Translations under genes and position numbers: made by a program
Shown: positions 53,136-64,000 of the stretch, one piece after another
How positions within the stretch are numbered: position 1 is the stretch's first letter
Layout of the letters: every line of letters begins with the position of its first letter
Notes under the pieces: model-generated
What the model was told of the DNA's origin: nothing
The model's database searches: none
The model's input: the letters and a program-made list of their open reading frames with translations, nothing else
NCBI GenBank assembly: GCA_001466705.2
Contig: LATX02000180.1
Coordinates: 682,001-746,000, forward strand
Reading direction: 5' to 3'
DNA: 64,000 bases
DNA from: Moniliophthora roreri
Lineage: Eukaryota > Basidiomycota > Agaricomycetes > Agaricales > Marasmiaceae

Positions 53136-55925
53136 GTCCTACAGTGCTTGTAAGTTATGCTGCACACTGGCCCTTCCCAATGTGCTCAGCAGGCCATTGG
53201 AATGTAAACTCACAATATTAATCTAATATATCTGCTCTTAATACCTAAAATAGCTAAGCAGATGATAAATAGCTTCAACTTGGTTCTTATAGTTGCAAAA
53301 CAACAGTACTTTCTGGCCTTGTGAGCTAGTGAGTTCTCAAAACAAGCTGTATTGTACTCTGAAGGGAGAGTTTGTGGAATTTTGAACTATTAGTGACCTA
53401 TGAGAGGATATTACACCAGTGCTGTCACAGACTTACAGCCAATGTATTTCAAGAGGTGATGAGAGACATTTGAGGCAGAATATCCATGAGATATATTCCT
53501 CCAAAGCCCATAAATATATCTGCTGTGGTCTTTGAGGGCACAAATATGTCAATTTTCATGTGTTTTTGGAACTAGGTGCTCAATTGCATGGTATTTACAC
53601 AGGTCAGAGGTGCATTTTTACAGACTATATTGTACAAAGCACTTCCTATGTCAATTTGAAGATGTTGGATATGCCCTGGAGCCACTGACGAAGCTCAGAA
53701 TTGGGCACTTGGGTGATTTGTGGGTATTGATATGTGGGAGAAGTCATGTGATCTGCCAAATGCAAGGGTGCACATGGCTACAATCACTTGAAGAGGATTG
53801 GGTTTGCTTATTAAGCAAGTCTGCAACTCTTAATATTGTCTCCATGAGTGCTGTCAGCAATCTTGTACAGCTATCATGACCATTGGCACTACTGTTTCTC
53901 AAGTGAACAAGACCATACCTTTCAATAAATGTCAGCAGGATCTGGACTTTCCAATATATCTTTCTGGAAGGTGGTACTCTCAAGAAGCTCCTGCACAATC
54001 TTGAACTTAAAGCTTTCAAAGTTACAGTTGCAGCTTGGAAGCAAAGTAAGTCATGAAACTACCTAAGTCCAAAAGTAGCACAACTTACATGCACTGTTCA
54101 TCAGTCTTTTCATCAGTTGAGTTCTCTATCATGTCAACCAGGTTGTCAAGTGCAAGCTCTAGATGGAGACATGGTAAGAACCTACTATTTGAATGCATCA
54201 AATGTAGAAGGTGTCTTTGCTAAGGCTCAAGATAAGTTATTTGTTATTAGAGAATCACAAACACTCACTCTGAAGTAGAATCTTGTTTCCTGTTGCACTC
54301 AGTGGCCTGGAGCTTGGCAGTGGTGGCTTCGAGGAGACATTTTAATTGGCTCTTGCAAGAAGTTCAATCAATGGGATCCATGTCCTTATTATCAAAACCA
54401 TTGACAACTTGGTTATGAGTAGGAGTTGCAGAAGCTTCAGGGTGAGAGGGCATGCTGGGTGAGTGACTGAACTTGGTGATGGTTCAAGTTGAAATTCACA
54501 TTCTGACCAGACAGCCCTTATATCTCTGTGCAGGAACTAAATGATTGGAGAACATGCAACAGCACACACTAGAACTAATCTACATGTGACTGTGTTTCAA
54601 TGGGTGCTCTACCTTATTCTGCAGACTGTAACAGCTAGTGTCAAAAAATATACATCCATTTCTGCTACATCTTTTGGATCAACCCTGTTTCATCTGAGTG
54701 CTGCTTTCAGTGTCACTGGCTGGTGATATGCCCATGCTGAATGCATCAGCTCACACTGGCTGCATTCTTTATTCTCTCTGCACTAGCTATTGCAATGTCT
54801 TATGTCTGTAATGGTTACAAGAGAGACTGTCTCTGACAGAGTACACTCACTGCTCATCAGAAGACTTGTCAGATATACACTACCAAAATCAATGAGAGGG
54901 GTTAGGCCTCTTCAAGGCAGAAGCTGAACCTTTTGCATCATTCAAAAACTGAAAGAATCTTTCCTACCCAATGGTAGATTTGCTAGCATGCTAGTTGGGC
55001 ATCAACTGTGAACACCACTTTGGATTCATGACAACCTATGTTTCCCCTACCTCTGGGACAGTCTGCAGGCAATATATAGCTTTTGAAAACCCAATGTATA
55101 TTAGCAAGACATCACTCCTTCCATATAGAGTAATTGGCAGGTGCTATCTCTTAAACAGTATGCTCAGCAGTCAATAAAATGGTCTTGTTGTGGATTGGGT
55201 CAGTACAGCTTGATTCAGAGACTTAAAAAAGTCACATACACAAGTGAAATAGGTCAGCTGTTATTATTAGATGTGAAAATGGTTACCTTAACAGCCACAA
55301 TCCTACTGCTACCATTTGCCTTGGCTGTAACACAGACTTGAAACAGAACAAATGGATCAACAATGCTTTGGGATGACAAGACAGCAACATTAGCAACAGA
55401 ACTATCACTACTCCTTCCCTCAACAAATTCCCTGAAATTATCATGCAACAGAACACTATTACACATGTTACAGTGGTCTTTTAACTGGGCTTTTGACTGA
55501 TCTGGGTTCAAGGCACTAGATACTGCACTAATGCCAGCCTGCTGCACCAATGAGTGGAGTTGAGATTGAGAACACAAGGATTGTGTCATTTATTCATATA
55601 TATTGTGGTCCGTCAGCAGATAGTGCCATTTATTTGCATATATTGTGATCAGGCCCAAAATCCATGCTTTCGTAGAAGAGCTAAACCTAAAGGTTCAGCA
55701 ATAATGCAGCAGCAGAATGACAACAACAGACTCAGGTCAAGCATAAGGAAAGGCAGGTGTTGGCCTTATCAAAGCAACCCCATAGTGCTTGTAAAAAGAC
55801 AGTGAGTTGGGCTGCAGTATAATACTGATACCTCACTAATGTGCTATGTTCTTTCAAGTCACAAAACTCTAAATCAGGAGCATATGGAGCACCTATGGAA
55901 GTGAATCAATTTTCAATAAGGTACA
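53136..55925. other. CpG-poor decayed DNA, no intact gene
   Basis: Composition rich in TG and CA with very few CG dinucleotides, and only short open readings. One 65-bp block at about 53735-53800 is an inverted relative of 53051-53115. No further family recognised. Confidence 0.5.
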
Positions 55926-56532
55926 GGGCTGGGGAGGTCAGAAAGGGCAAGGTCAGGCAAGTGGGAAGGTTAGGTAGTTGACAGGCATGACTATTAGTTT
56001 AAAGGCCAATGTGGCTGACACTGTTACACAAGCTAGAGTGTGTTCAATTTCTCTACAAAATGCCATAGTGGTATTGGTGCAGACATCATCACATTTCATA
56101 CTTGTGCTGTCAAGTAACTATATTTGTTCACTATATCCTACTGTATTGTACTATAGCCTGTGTAGTAATCAGAGTCCATTCTTACTATCATACTCCCAAG
56201 CATATTTAGATCTTGGTTGAGCCTAACTCCAAGGAGAATTGCATGTTGTTGGTCAATGGCAGAGTGAGAAAGGCCTGCATGGCATACTTAGGCCACAGAA
56301 AGTCATGGTCTCATGATGTCATGTGTCATACATGCACTGAAAGTTTCTCAAAGCTGTCCTGGTAGACAAGGTTAGTTAAACAGAAATTCTTATATTGCAT
56401 AGAAATTTTATCCCTCCAGAAGAATTTATGCCTCAATATCAAATAGCGACAACTTGATTGAGAATAGGGAAAAGCAGAAAATAGGCATACCCCACTATGT
56501 GTCAGGTCATGGGACCATGACCTTCCGTGGCC
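55926..56532. repeat. 600-bp duplicated segment, CpG-depleted version
   Basis: Copy of 31347-31945, with at least ten CpG sites changed to TpG or CpA and a 10-bp insertion (GTGTGTTCAA near 56038). It ends at CTTCCGTGGCC. Confidence 0.85.
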
Positions 56533-56553
56533 CCAGATGAGATACACTACATA

Positions 56554-57175
56554 TGAGGTGTTCTTTTAGCATAGTTTTCTAAATTTTCAGCAGCAAAAGA
56601 TATGGAATTTTCAAATTCTGAGAATTAATAGATAATACAATATATTAGAATAATTTCCATACTGAGAAAACATTAAATTTTCTCTGGTTGAAAATGCTCA
56701 GAAAATGCTGATAAGATAAGATAAAAATTCCATATTTTCTATTGTGGGAAAGTCAGAGAAAACACTAGGAAAACACTATGAAAATAGTAGGAAAATCATG
56801 TGAAAACACTATATTTTAAAGCAGTTTTTAGATAGTTTTCATATAGTTTTCCTTTTGTATTTAACATGGTTCCTTTAATATAAAATTCAAAATCTTATAT
56901 TTGTTTTCTAAATGTTTTCTCACTATTTTATAAGGCAGAAAGTTTAGTATATTTGTAATTAGAAAATTAAAGGATAATTCTATAACTTTATTATTATAAA
57001 ATAATCAAAAAACACTGACTCTTCTGGAAATTAAAATCCAGAGTATGCTTGCTGTTTTCACTATGTAATAATAGCTTGAAACTAATAGAATTTTCTGAGT
57101 GTTGTCTGGAAGCAAATATATAGCAGTATTCTGAGTGTATTTCCTTTGTATTAATAGCATAAAAAGAACACCTTG
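56554..57175. mobile_element. 622-bp AT-rich TIR element with TACATA target duplication
   Basis: The left end TGAGGTGTTCTTTT and right end AAAAGAACACCTTG are near-perfect inverted repeats of about 14 bp. They are flanked on both sides by TACATA (56548-56553 and 57176-57181). The interior is AT-rich, with repeated GAAAAC/GTTTTC motifs and no coding potential. A non-autonomous DNA transposon; superfamily not assigned. Confidence 0.65.
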
Positions 57176-57184
57176 TACATAGTG

Positions 57185-57518
57185 ATAGAACATTCCATTC
57201 AACCCAGATCTCATTCCGGATCATTCTTCCATTTCCATCAGTTATTCTCACTGAGACAGACTCATTGTATTTATACCTGACACTTGTAGCCTAGTTCCCC
57301 ATCTTGACCTCTTGGTCATTTGGGCTAGGCAAGTATCTTTGTACATATCTCAGTAGCTTAACTAACTTGGTCATTTGGGCTAGGCATTGACTTGTGTCTG
57401 TTGAGTTCAACGTTGTATCGACCTAGAGTCTACGCTGGATCACCCCTTTCATTATCCTTTTCCTGACTTGAGTGCAGAGAGTTCTACTCACTGTGACAAG
57501 GGTCATTGCGGCACCACA
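57185..57518 (+). repeat. 5' LTR of family 2 (outer end missing)
   Basis: Matches the 3' LTR from ATAGAACATTCC onwards and ends GCACCACA. The first part of the LTR is replaced by unrelated sequence just right of the 622-bp TIR element. It carries the CTTGGTCATTTGGGCTAGGC block twice. Confidence 0.85.
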
Positions 57519-57767
57519 TTAGGTCAAGATCTCAGGTTGCACCGTCGATAGTGTACATTGACCTTGCATCAGCGAAGCACTCTGGCTAGAGATTGCAGAG
57601 AACGCACTCACGCCTACGATACCGAAGATAGCCAAGACGCCCACCACTACCCAACTGAGGATGAGTGGTATCCTTGTGATGAACAACCCTGTCCAAACCG
57701 ACTCCTAAATCCCTTCCATACCGACAACCCCGCTGATATCTTTCAAGACCCTGGAGAATTCCCAAAA

Positions 57768-58969
57768 ATGTCAAACACCCCTGCAAATCAACCCTCTACT
57801 GATCAACTTCTCCAAGCCCTGGTTACAAGCCAAACCAATCTGTCAAATGCAGTGACACAGATGATTGCCGGTTTCAATCAGATGTCGCAGAACATCAGTC
57901 AGCTGGTCCAGACCAGTGCTGCAGCTGCATCAGCCTCGACCTCCTCAGATCAGAAGCCTTTCCAGAAGCCTTCTGCATTCACAGGGAAGCTTGGTGGAGC
58001 CAATGCCCACTGATTTCTTGCTGCCTTTTTGCTCTACGCACAGTCACAGAGGGCAGCACTCAACAGAGCCAATGCAGATGGGACTTGGGCAAGAGAGGAT
58101 GGCTTGTGGATCCGTTTGGCCCTGACATTTATGCAGGATGATGCAGCTGTGTGGGCCACACCAGCTATGGAAGAGGTTGCCCAAGGGAGGCACTCCTATG
58201 ACAACAGCTGGGAGGAGTTTGTCAAAGGTTTCAAGCTGAGGTTTGAGACAACAGATGAGGCAGCAGATGCGAAGGAACGGCTGCGCGTGCTCTTCCAAGA
58301 GAAGCAGTCAGTGGCAGAGTATGCTGCCAAGTTCAAGGAGATCATGTCAAGGACTGGTTACTCCTCTGCTGACCTCCATGACCGCTTCTATGAGCATATG
58401 GTGTCTCGTATTAAGGATGAGCTTGTGCACACCGACCGCAAGACTGAGACCCTTGACCAGCTCATTAATGTTGCCAATGACCTGGACGTTCATATTCACC
58501 AACAAGAGGCTGAGAAGGCTCGCCGACCTGCAGCAGCAATGACCATGCCTACTATCCTACCTCCTGCCCCTCGCCCATCGACTGCTTCAATCACTCCCTT
58601 TGCCCCACCTGCTCGTGACCCCAATGCCATGGAGCTACCAAGTTCAGGCTGGACTGGACCCGCATGATGGCTGGGAAGTGCTATGGGTGCGGCTCCACTC
58701 AGCATACCAAGGCAAATGGCAATCATGAACACGAGATCTGTGGTCATTGTGGTCGGGCTGGTCATTGTGAAGCAGTGTGCTTTGACAAGTGGGCTGGTAG
58801 ACCAAAAGCAAGAAGGGTGGCAGCATCTGAAAGCACCCCCACAGAAGCCTCTGGTCCATCACCACCTGAACTGTCACCACCACACCCTCTACCCCCCAAC
58901 ATCAATGACATGCTGGCTCAACTGTTGGTCGACAGTCGGGAGTTCGCTGCCCTCAAGCAGTCTTTTTAA
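57768..58969 (+). pseudogene. gag of family 2 with zinc knuckles
   Basis: MSNTPANQPSTDQLLQALVT opens the capsid region, which runs through WATPAMEEVAQGRHSYDNSW and LRVLFQEKQSVAEYAAKFKE, a Retrotrans_gag pattern. A TGA at about 58012 interrupts it after GGANAH. A frame change at about 58665 leads into CYGCGSTQHTKANGN and CGHCGRAGHCEAVC, two zinc-knuckle-like clusters, and a Pro-rich end. RNA-packaging role expected; defective here. Confidence 0.82.
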
Positions 58970-58974
58970 AATGG

Positions 58975-61900
58975 GTGTCACTGCCAGCCACGAATGGGGC
59001 ACCCGATCATTTACTTTCTCCTTCACCCTCTCCTTCTATGTATGATTCAGTCTCTGCATGTACCATATCAATTCCTGTTGCCAATAAACATGATAACCAT
59101 TTCCATGTGCATGCAAGTCTGAGGGGGAGAAACCGAAGAAAGAAAGTTGTGGCAATGATAGACTCAGGAGCAACTGGCTTGTTCACAAGCCGAAGTTGGG
59201 TAATGGAACACAAGGTATGGAGGCATCTTCTCAAGAGAGAGATACCTCTGTACAACATTGATGGCACCAAGAATCGAGCTGGAAGCATCTCAGAGTTCAT
59301 GCGACTAGAGTTGACTATTGGAGACTATGTGGAAGTGGTGGAGTTGTTGGTTACAGACCTGGGTCCAGAGGAGGTGATTCTAGGTCTACCATGGCTGAGG
59401 AAGGTTAACCCAGACATAGACTGGAAGGCTGGGTTAATGAACATTAGAGTGGAGGAAGAGGAAGAAGTGAAGAAGGAAGAGGTGGAAGTGGAGGAGCAGT
59501 ATCAAAGGATCATGGGGAATCACCAGCAGAGGAGGAAGTGGTGGAAGGAGGGGATTCTTGAGGATACCACAGATGAACTGTGGGTGGCAACTGGGGTAAC
59601 ATACTCAGCTGAGCTAGCCTATGAGGAATTGAAAAAGAAGAAGAAGCGGAGCATGGAAGAGATTGTGCCAATAGAGTTCCACGAGTATCGAAAGGTCTTC
59701 TCCGAAGAGGAATCACACCGCCTCCCTGAGCACAAACCATACGACCATACCATCGATTTGAAGCCAGATGCACCTGAGACAATCCGATCCAAGGTGTACC
59801 CTATGTCAGTGAATGAACAAGGAGAGTTGGACCAATTCTTAGAGGAGAATTTGCGAAAAGGATACATTGTCCCTTCCAAGTCACCCATGGCCTCTCCAGT
59901 CTTCTTTGTGAAGAAGAAGGATGGCAAACTGCGATTCGTACAGGACTATCGCAAGCTCAACGAGTTCACAGTCAAGAACCGATACCCACTTCCCCTTGCC
60001 TCTGATATCATCAATTGACTCAAAGGTGCTAAATACTTCACTAAGCTGGATGTTCGTTGGGGTTACAACAATGTTCAGATTAAGGAAGGAGACAAGTGGA
60101 AGGCAGCCTTTGTCACCAACCAAGGCCTTTTTGAACCCCAGGTTATGTTCTTTGGGCTGACGAACTCTCCAGCCACCTTTCAAGCACCCATGAACTCCAT
60201 CTTCGCAGACCTGATTGCTTAGGGGAAGGTTGCCATGTATCTAGATGACATTCTCATCTACAGTACTAGCTTGGAGGAACATCATCGGACAACGCATGAA
60301 GTACTCAAACAGCTGCAGGAGAACGACCTCTATCTGTGCCCTGAGAAATGCGAGTTTGATTAAGAGCAAGTGGAGTACTTGGGTATGGTGATCTGTGAAG
60401 GGGTGGTCAGTATGGATCCTGTCAAAGTTTGAGCAGTGAAAGAATGGGCTACCCCAAGAAATCTTTGCGAACTCTGAGGTTTCCTGGGCTTTGCCAACTT
60501 CTACCGGCAGTTCATCAAGGACTTCTCCAAGATCGCACGCCCTCTGAACGACTTGACCAAGAAGGACTGCCGCTGGGAGTGGGGCATACGACAGCATCAG
60601 GCCTTCGAGGCGCTGAAGGAAGCCTTCACAAAGGAACCAATACTGGTGATGTGGGACCCTGCATGGCCAACTCGGCTGGAAGTGGATGCTTCTGGTTATG
60701 CCACAGGAGGGATGATCCTGCAGCAGCTAGAGGATGGACTGTGGCATCCAGTGGCATACAGGTCAGAGTCGATGGCACCTGCTGAGTGGAACTACGAAAT
60801 CTATGACAGGGAGATGCTTGCCATTATACAAGCCCTGGAAGACTGGCGTCACTACTTGGAAGGTCTACCAGAGCCATTCGAAATCATCACTGACCACTGG
60901 AATCTTGAGTACTGGAGGACAGCTCAAGACCTATCCCGATGACAAGCACGATGGTCCCTATGGCTCTCACGATTCGACTTCTGCCTGACTCACAAACCAG
61001 GCAAGGCCAACACTCAGGCTGACCCTCTCTCTCAAATTCCAACCTTCCAGGTGACAGATGCAGAGGACAACCAAGGACAGGTTGTACTTTGTCCAGAAAG
61101 GTTTATGAGGATTGCCATGACAAGAATGAAAGGAGGAGAGCTGGAAGAGAGGATCCATAAAGAGGTGGAGAAAGAAGCTGAGGTGCTGCAAGCAGTAGAA
61201 GAGTTGAAGAAGAAGGGTCCATGAAGGCTTATCAATGGATTGCTGGAGTGGGAGGAAGACAACGGGCTTGTGTACTACAAAGGGAAGCTCTACATTCCTG
61301 CAGACAAGGGCCTGCACACAGATGTGCTCAAACAGTGCCACGATGCACCAACAGCTGGACACCTGGGAGAGCATGGAACACTAGAGCAAGTGAGCTGCTA
61401 CTACTGGTGGCCTGGGATGAGTAGCTTTGTCAGGAAGTATGTGCAGGAATGTGAAAGATGTCAGAGAAGCAAGCTGGCAGTACACCCAGATGCAACACTA
61501 CATCCACATGATGTGCCTGAAGGGCTATGGAATGTAGTGGGTGTAGACCTTATCACAGGGCTGCCTGAGAGCCAGGGGTATGATGCCATTACATACACTA
61601 TCGGGAGATCTTCCGTCTTCATGGCATACCCTATAAGTTTGTGTCAGATAGAGGACCCCAATTTGCAGCTCAAGTCACACAGGCACTCCACAAGCATCTA
61701 GGAATCCAAGCAGGTCTCACAACTGCATACCACCCATCAGCAAATGGACAGACAGAGCAAGCAAACCAAGAGATTGAACAGTTCCTTCGCCTCTTTGTGA
61801 GCAAACGTCAAGATGACTGGGTGGATTGGCTTCCTACTGCAGAATTCATACTCAACTCGTGAGTTCACACAGCACATGACAAAAGTCCCTTCAAAGTCGT

Positions 61901-62500
61901 GTATGGGTATCGGCCCAACTTTACCATCCCAGCAGGACGACGCACAAACAAGTTCCCTGCTTTAGAGGCACACCTTGAAGACCTGAAGAAGATTCGAGAG
62001 GAGGCAGAAGCAGCACTGTAGATGGGAAAAGAGAAGATGAAGGAGGCATATGAGGAGGGGAAGAGGAAAGCACACAAGTTCAAAGTGGGAGACAAGGTGT
62101 GGCTTGCAGCAAAGGACATTAAAATCCATCAGGCAAGCAGAAAATTAGGCCCAAGACAACTAGGGCCTTTCGAGGTGGTGGAACACATTGGTGACTTAGA
62201 TTACTGCCTCAAATTACCTCCGGCAATGAAAGTCCACAATGTTTTCCATGTTAATCATTTATCACCATGGAAAGGCAATGAAGTCAATGGACAACGGGCC
62301 CCACCACCAGAAGCAGTAGAAGTAGAAGGAGAGGAAGAGCACTTGGTAGAAGAAATACTGGACAGCTGAGTGTACAGGAAGAAGTTGTAGTACTTGGTGA
62401 GATGGGAAGGGTATGGTGAAGAGGAGGATAGCTGGGAGCCCGCAGAAAACATGGAACATGCAAAGGCAAAGGTGAAGAGCTTCCATAAGAAGAACTCCAA
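58975..62500 (+). pseudogene. pol of family 2: protease, RT, RNase H, integrase, chromodomain
   Basis: Protease [18 protein letters not shown] (about 59150); reverse transcriptase with [35 protein letters not shown] and the catalytic MYLDDILIYS (about 60240); RNase H LEVDASGYATGGMILQQ and NYEIYDREML; integrase zinc region HLGEHGTLEQVSCYYWWPGM and CERCQRSK; core VVGVDLITGLPESQGYDAIT; then about 80 bp missing near 61590 relative to the minus copy; tail YHPSANGQTEQANQEIEQFL; and a chromodomain EEEDSWEPAENMEHAK. Stops at about 60016, 60222, 60361, 60430, 60476, 60940, 61222 and 61861. The N at 62513 replaces roughly 120 bp before the polypurine tract. Confidence 0.88.
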
Positions 62501-62512
62501 TGCACCAGCCAG

Positions 62513-62513
62513 N
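62513..62513. other. Single N replacing about 120 bp at the end of pol
   Basis: Flanks correspond to about 42285 and 42168 of the minus-strand copy. Probable collapsed gap. Confidence 0.75.
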
Positions 62514-62536
62514 GATAGACTCTAGGGAGGGGGTAA

Positions 62537-62934
62537 TGTGATGGAGTGCAACTTTTCCTTTCTCTTTTCTTCTAAGTCCCATTATCTTATCTTTTATCTT
62601 TTATCTATTTATCCAATTACTTACCTTATTTATACTATCACAGCCACTCTTCCATAGAACATTCCATTCAACCCAGATCTCATTCCAGATCATTCTTCCA
62701 TTTCCATCAGTTATTCTCGCCAAGACAGACTCATTGTATTTATACCTGACACTTGTAGCCTAGTTCCCCATCTTGACCTCTTGGTCATTTGGGCTAGGCA
62801 TTGACTTAGTGTCTGTTGAGTTCAACGTTGTATCGACCTAGAGTCTACGCTGGATCACCCCTTTTCCTTATCCCTTTCCTGGCTTGAGTACAGAGGGTTC
62901 TACCCACTGTTACGAGAGTCATTGTGGCACCACA
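62537..62934 (+). repeat. 3' LTR of family 2, 398 bp
   Basis: Starts TGTGATGGAGTGC after the polypurine stretch GGGAGGGGGTAA and ends GGCACCACA. Slightly shorter than the LTR at 41690-42144. Confidence 0.88.
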
Positions 62935-64000
62935 AAATAGAAATTAAAATCCCATTGATAGCACTTCAAGAGCTTGGTTAACTAGCCAATGTGTTCATTG
63001 GGCCATAGTTAGGTTCTCTACAGGTTTCGGGAGTGATCTGTTTTGGATCTGATACATAGATAAGTCAGAAAGTACAGCTAGACACCTCTGTATAGCATAT
63101 CATATAGCTCTTCATACTTTTCAAGGCACTATAGCTTCTCTAAGGCAATGACTAGCAGACTGGGCTCACTCTAGTCCTTATTATCCATTATCTTGTATCA
63201 TATTAAAGTGTTCCAATTCAAAAGTAGTGTAAAATGAATAAAAGTGGGTCTTTTCTAGGTTCAACATATTAGCGGGTGTTTTTCATGTAAGTTGTACAGT
63301 AGTCTTTTGTGTATGTATCATTTTATAGAAATGGAAGGCATTTGTCCCCACTAAAATAGTGTTATAATATCTGAAATATGCTCTGGCAAATGATACATGA
63401 GATGACACCTATTCCTGGTGGTAATCCTGGTGTTCTGTGGCAAGCCTTGTCACTAGTTCTCACTCCTGCAACCCACTATAATAGTCCAAAACCTGCCATA
63501 ACCCATGTTACTCGTTATGAGCCACGTAACCTGGTATAACTCTTCAAAACCAGTTATAAGTCTCAAGACTTGCTGTATTACATGGTATGTGTCATATTCT
63601 CCACTCCTTGTCCTATTATCCCTCACCCGTTATATTTCCAGTGACTTGTCACAATCCTCAAGACTATTGGCACCCGGTATCAGATGCTATATTATGCTGG
63701 AGATCAATTATAGTTGCAGCTATAATTGACAGTGACCTTAATGGAGAATTGTCACCAATCTCAAGGGTTAGTACCCAGTTATAACTTCCTCTGGATTTTG
63801 CTGATGTTATTGTACATGATATAGACCAAAATAGATTATCATCCATGCTTGTTAGCTGCACAATTTGCTGATGAAAGTCCCAAGAGTATCACCTCCCACT
63901 TGTATCGGAACACTCAAAGGCATCTTTTCACTCTACCTCTATAATGTCACTGACTTTTGGATGTGTGCTTCAAGCTGTGTCAGTGCATTCCTAGCTCAGA
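62935..64000. other. AT-rich repeat-containing DNA, no gene
   Basis: 62985-63290 is the inverted copy of 36760-37040. From about 63460 to 63680 a loose series of ACC-x-GTTATAA-like units occurs. No ORF of note. Confidence 0.5.

Larger units (their letters stand above)
57185..62934 (+). mobile_element. Ty3/gypsy chromodomain LTR element (family 2, plus copy), heavily mutated
   Basis: Order: partial 5' LTR, gag, zinc knuckle, protease, reverse transcriptase, RNase H, integrase, chromodomain, polypurine tract, 3' LTR. Many stops occur where C to T would create them from CGA, CAG or CAA. The 5' LTR lacks its outer 60 or more bases. Confidence 0.9.

Noticed and set aside
53136..55925. Several 60-110 aa open frames in the CpG-poor zone
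   Set aside because: No recognisable domain, no intron context and skewed composition; treated as decayed DNA.
1..64000. CRISPR arrays, bacterial operons, rRNA genes
   Set aside because: No regularly spaced short repeats and no rRNA-like sequence; spliceosomal introns throughout show a fungal nuclear origin.

Overview
The window is nuclear DNA from a filamentous basidiomycete, most likely a dikaryotic mushroom-forming Agaricomycete. The evidence is many 50-60 bp GT-AG introns, a FunK1-type fungal kinase pair, a laccase relic, chromodomain Ty3/gypsy elements and a gene family of the kind widespread in Agaricomycetes. The species cannot be named from sequence alone.

Layout. 1-6767 is a chromodomain Ty3/gypsy element on the minus strand, with an extra ORF in the env position; its outer edge lies in a relic of a repeated gene family. 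6768-31222 is a gene-rich block. Five members of that uncharacterised family (copies 1-3 on minus, copies 4-5 on plus, plus the relic) surround three ordinary genes: SMC1 (16813-21663), a single-pass membrane protein (24870-26393) and a SKI8-type WD40 protein (about 26805-28102). The paralogues share a core: an N-terminal 'hydrophobic/Gly-Gln' motif, a kinase-N-lobe-like segment and a conserved C-terminal region. Their last exon differs from copy to copy: basic, membrane-anchor-like, acidic with LRLRGG, or short. Between SMC1 and copy 4 sits a 186-bp-armed foldback element, one arm of which carries a hAT-like MITE.

31223-51000 holds two near-identical FunK1 kinase genes (32086-34250 and 47826-50512) separated by about 12 kb of repeats. 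These are a gamma-butyrobetaine-dioxygenase-like pseudogene split by a TIR element that contains a tRNA-like segment, a decayed laccase present twice, a 5'-truncated minus-strand Ty3/gypsy element, and an Ulp1-like protease gene fused in frame to that element's reverse transcriptase. 51000-57180 is CpG-poor, heavily decayed DNA with remnants of a USP-like, a SWIM-zinc-finger and another uncharacterised protein. 57185-62934 is a second copy of the same Ty3/gypsy family on the plus strand, full of nonsense codons. The last kilobase is AT-rich repeat.

Two themes run through the right half. First, duplicated DNA shows CpG to TpG/CpA decay, best seen by comparing 31347-31945 with 55926-56532. Second, each of the six single N positions (32592, 34753, 39456, 42945, 44549, 62513) lies at a repeat break: three separate exact tandem repeats and three replace internal sequence present in a sister copy. 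They look like collapsed contig joins, so several apparent tandem duplications and truncations are probably assembly products.

All exon boundaries, repeat ends and identities were read by eye; no alignment or database search was run.
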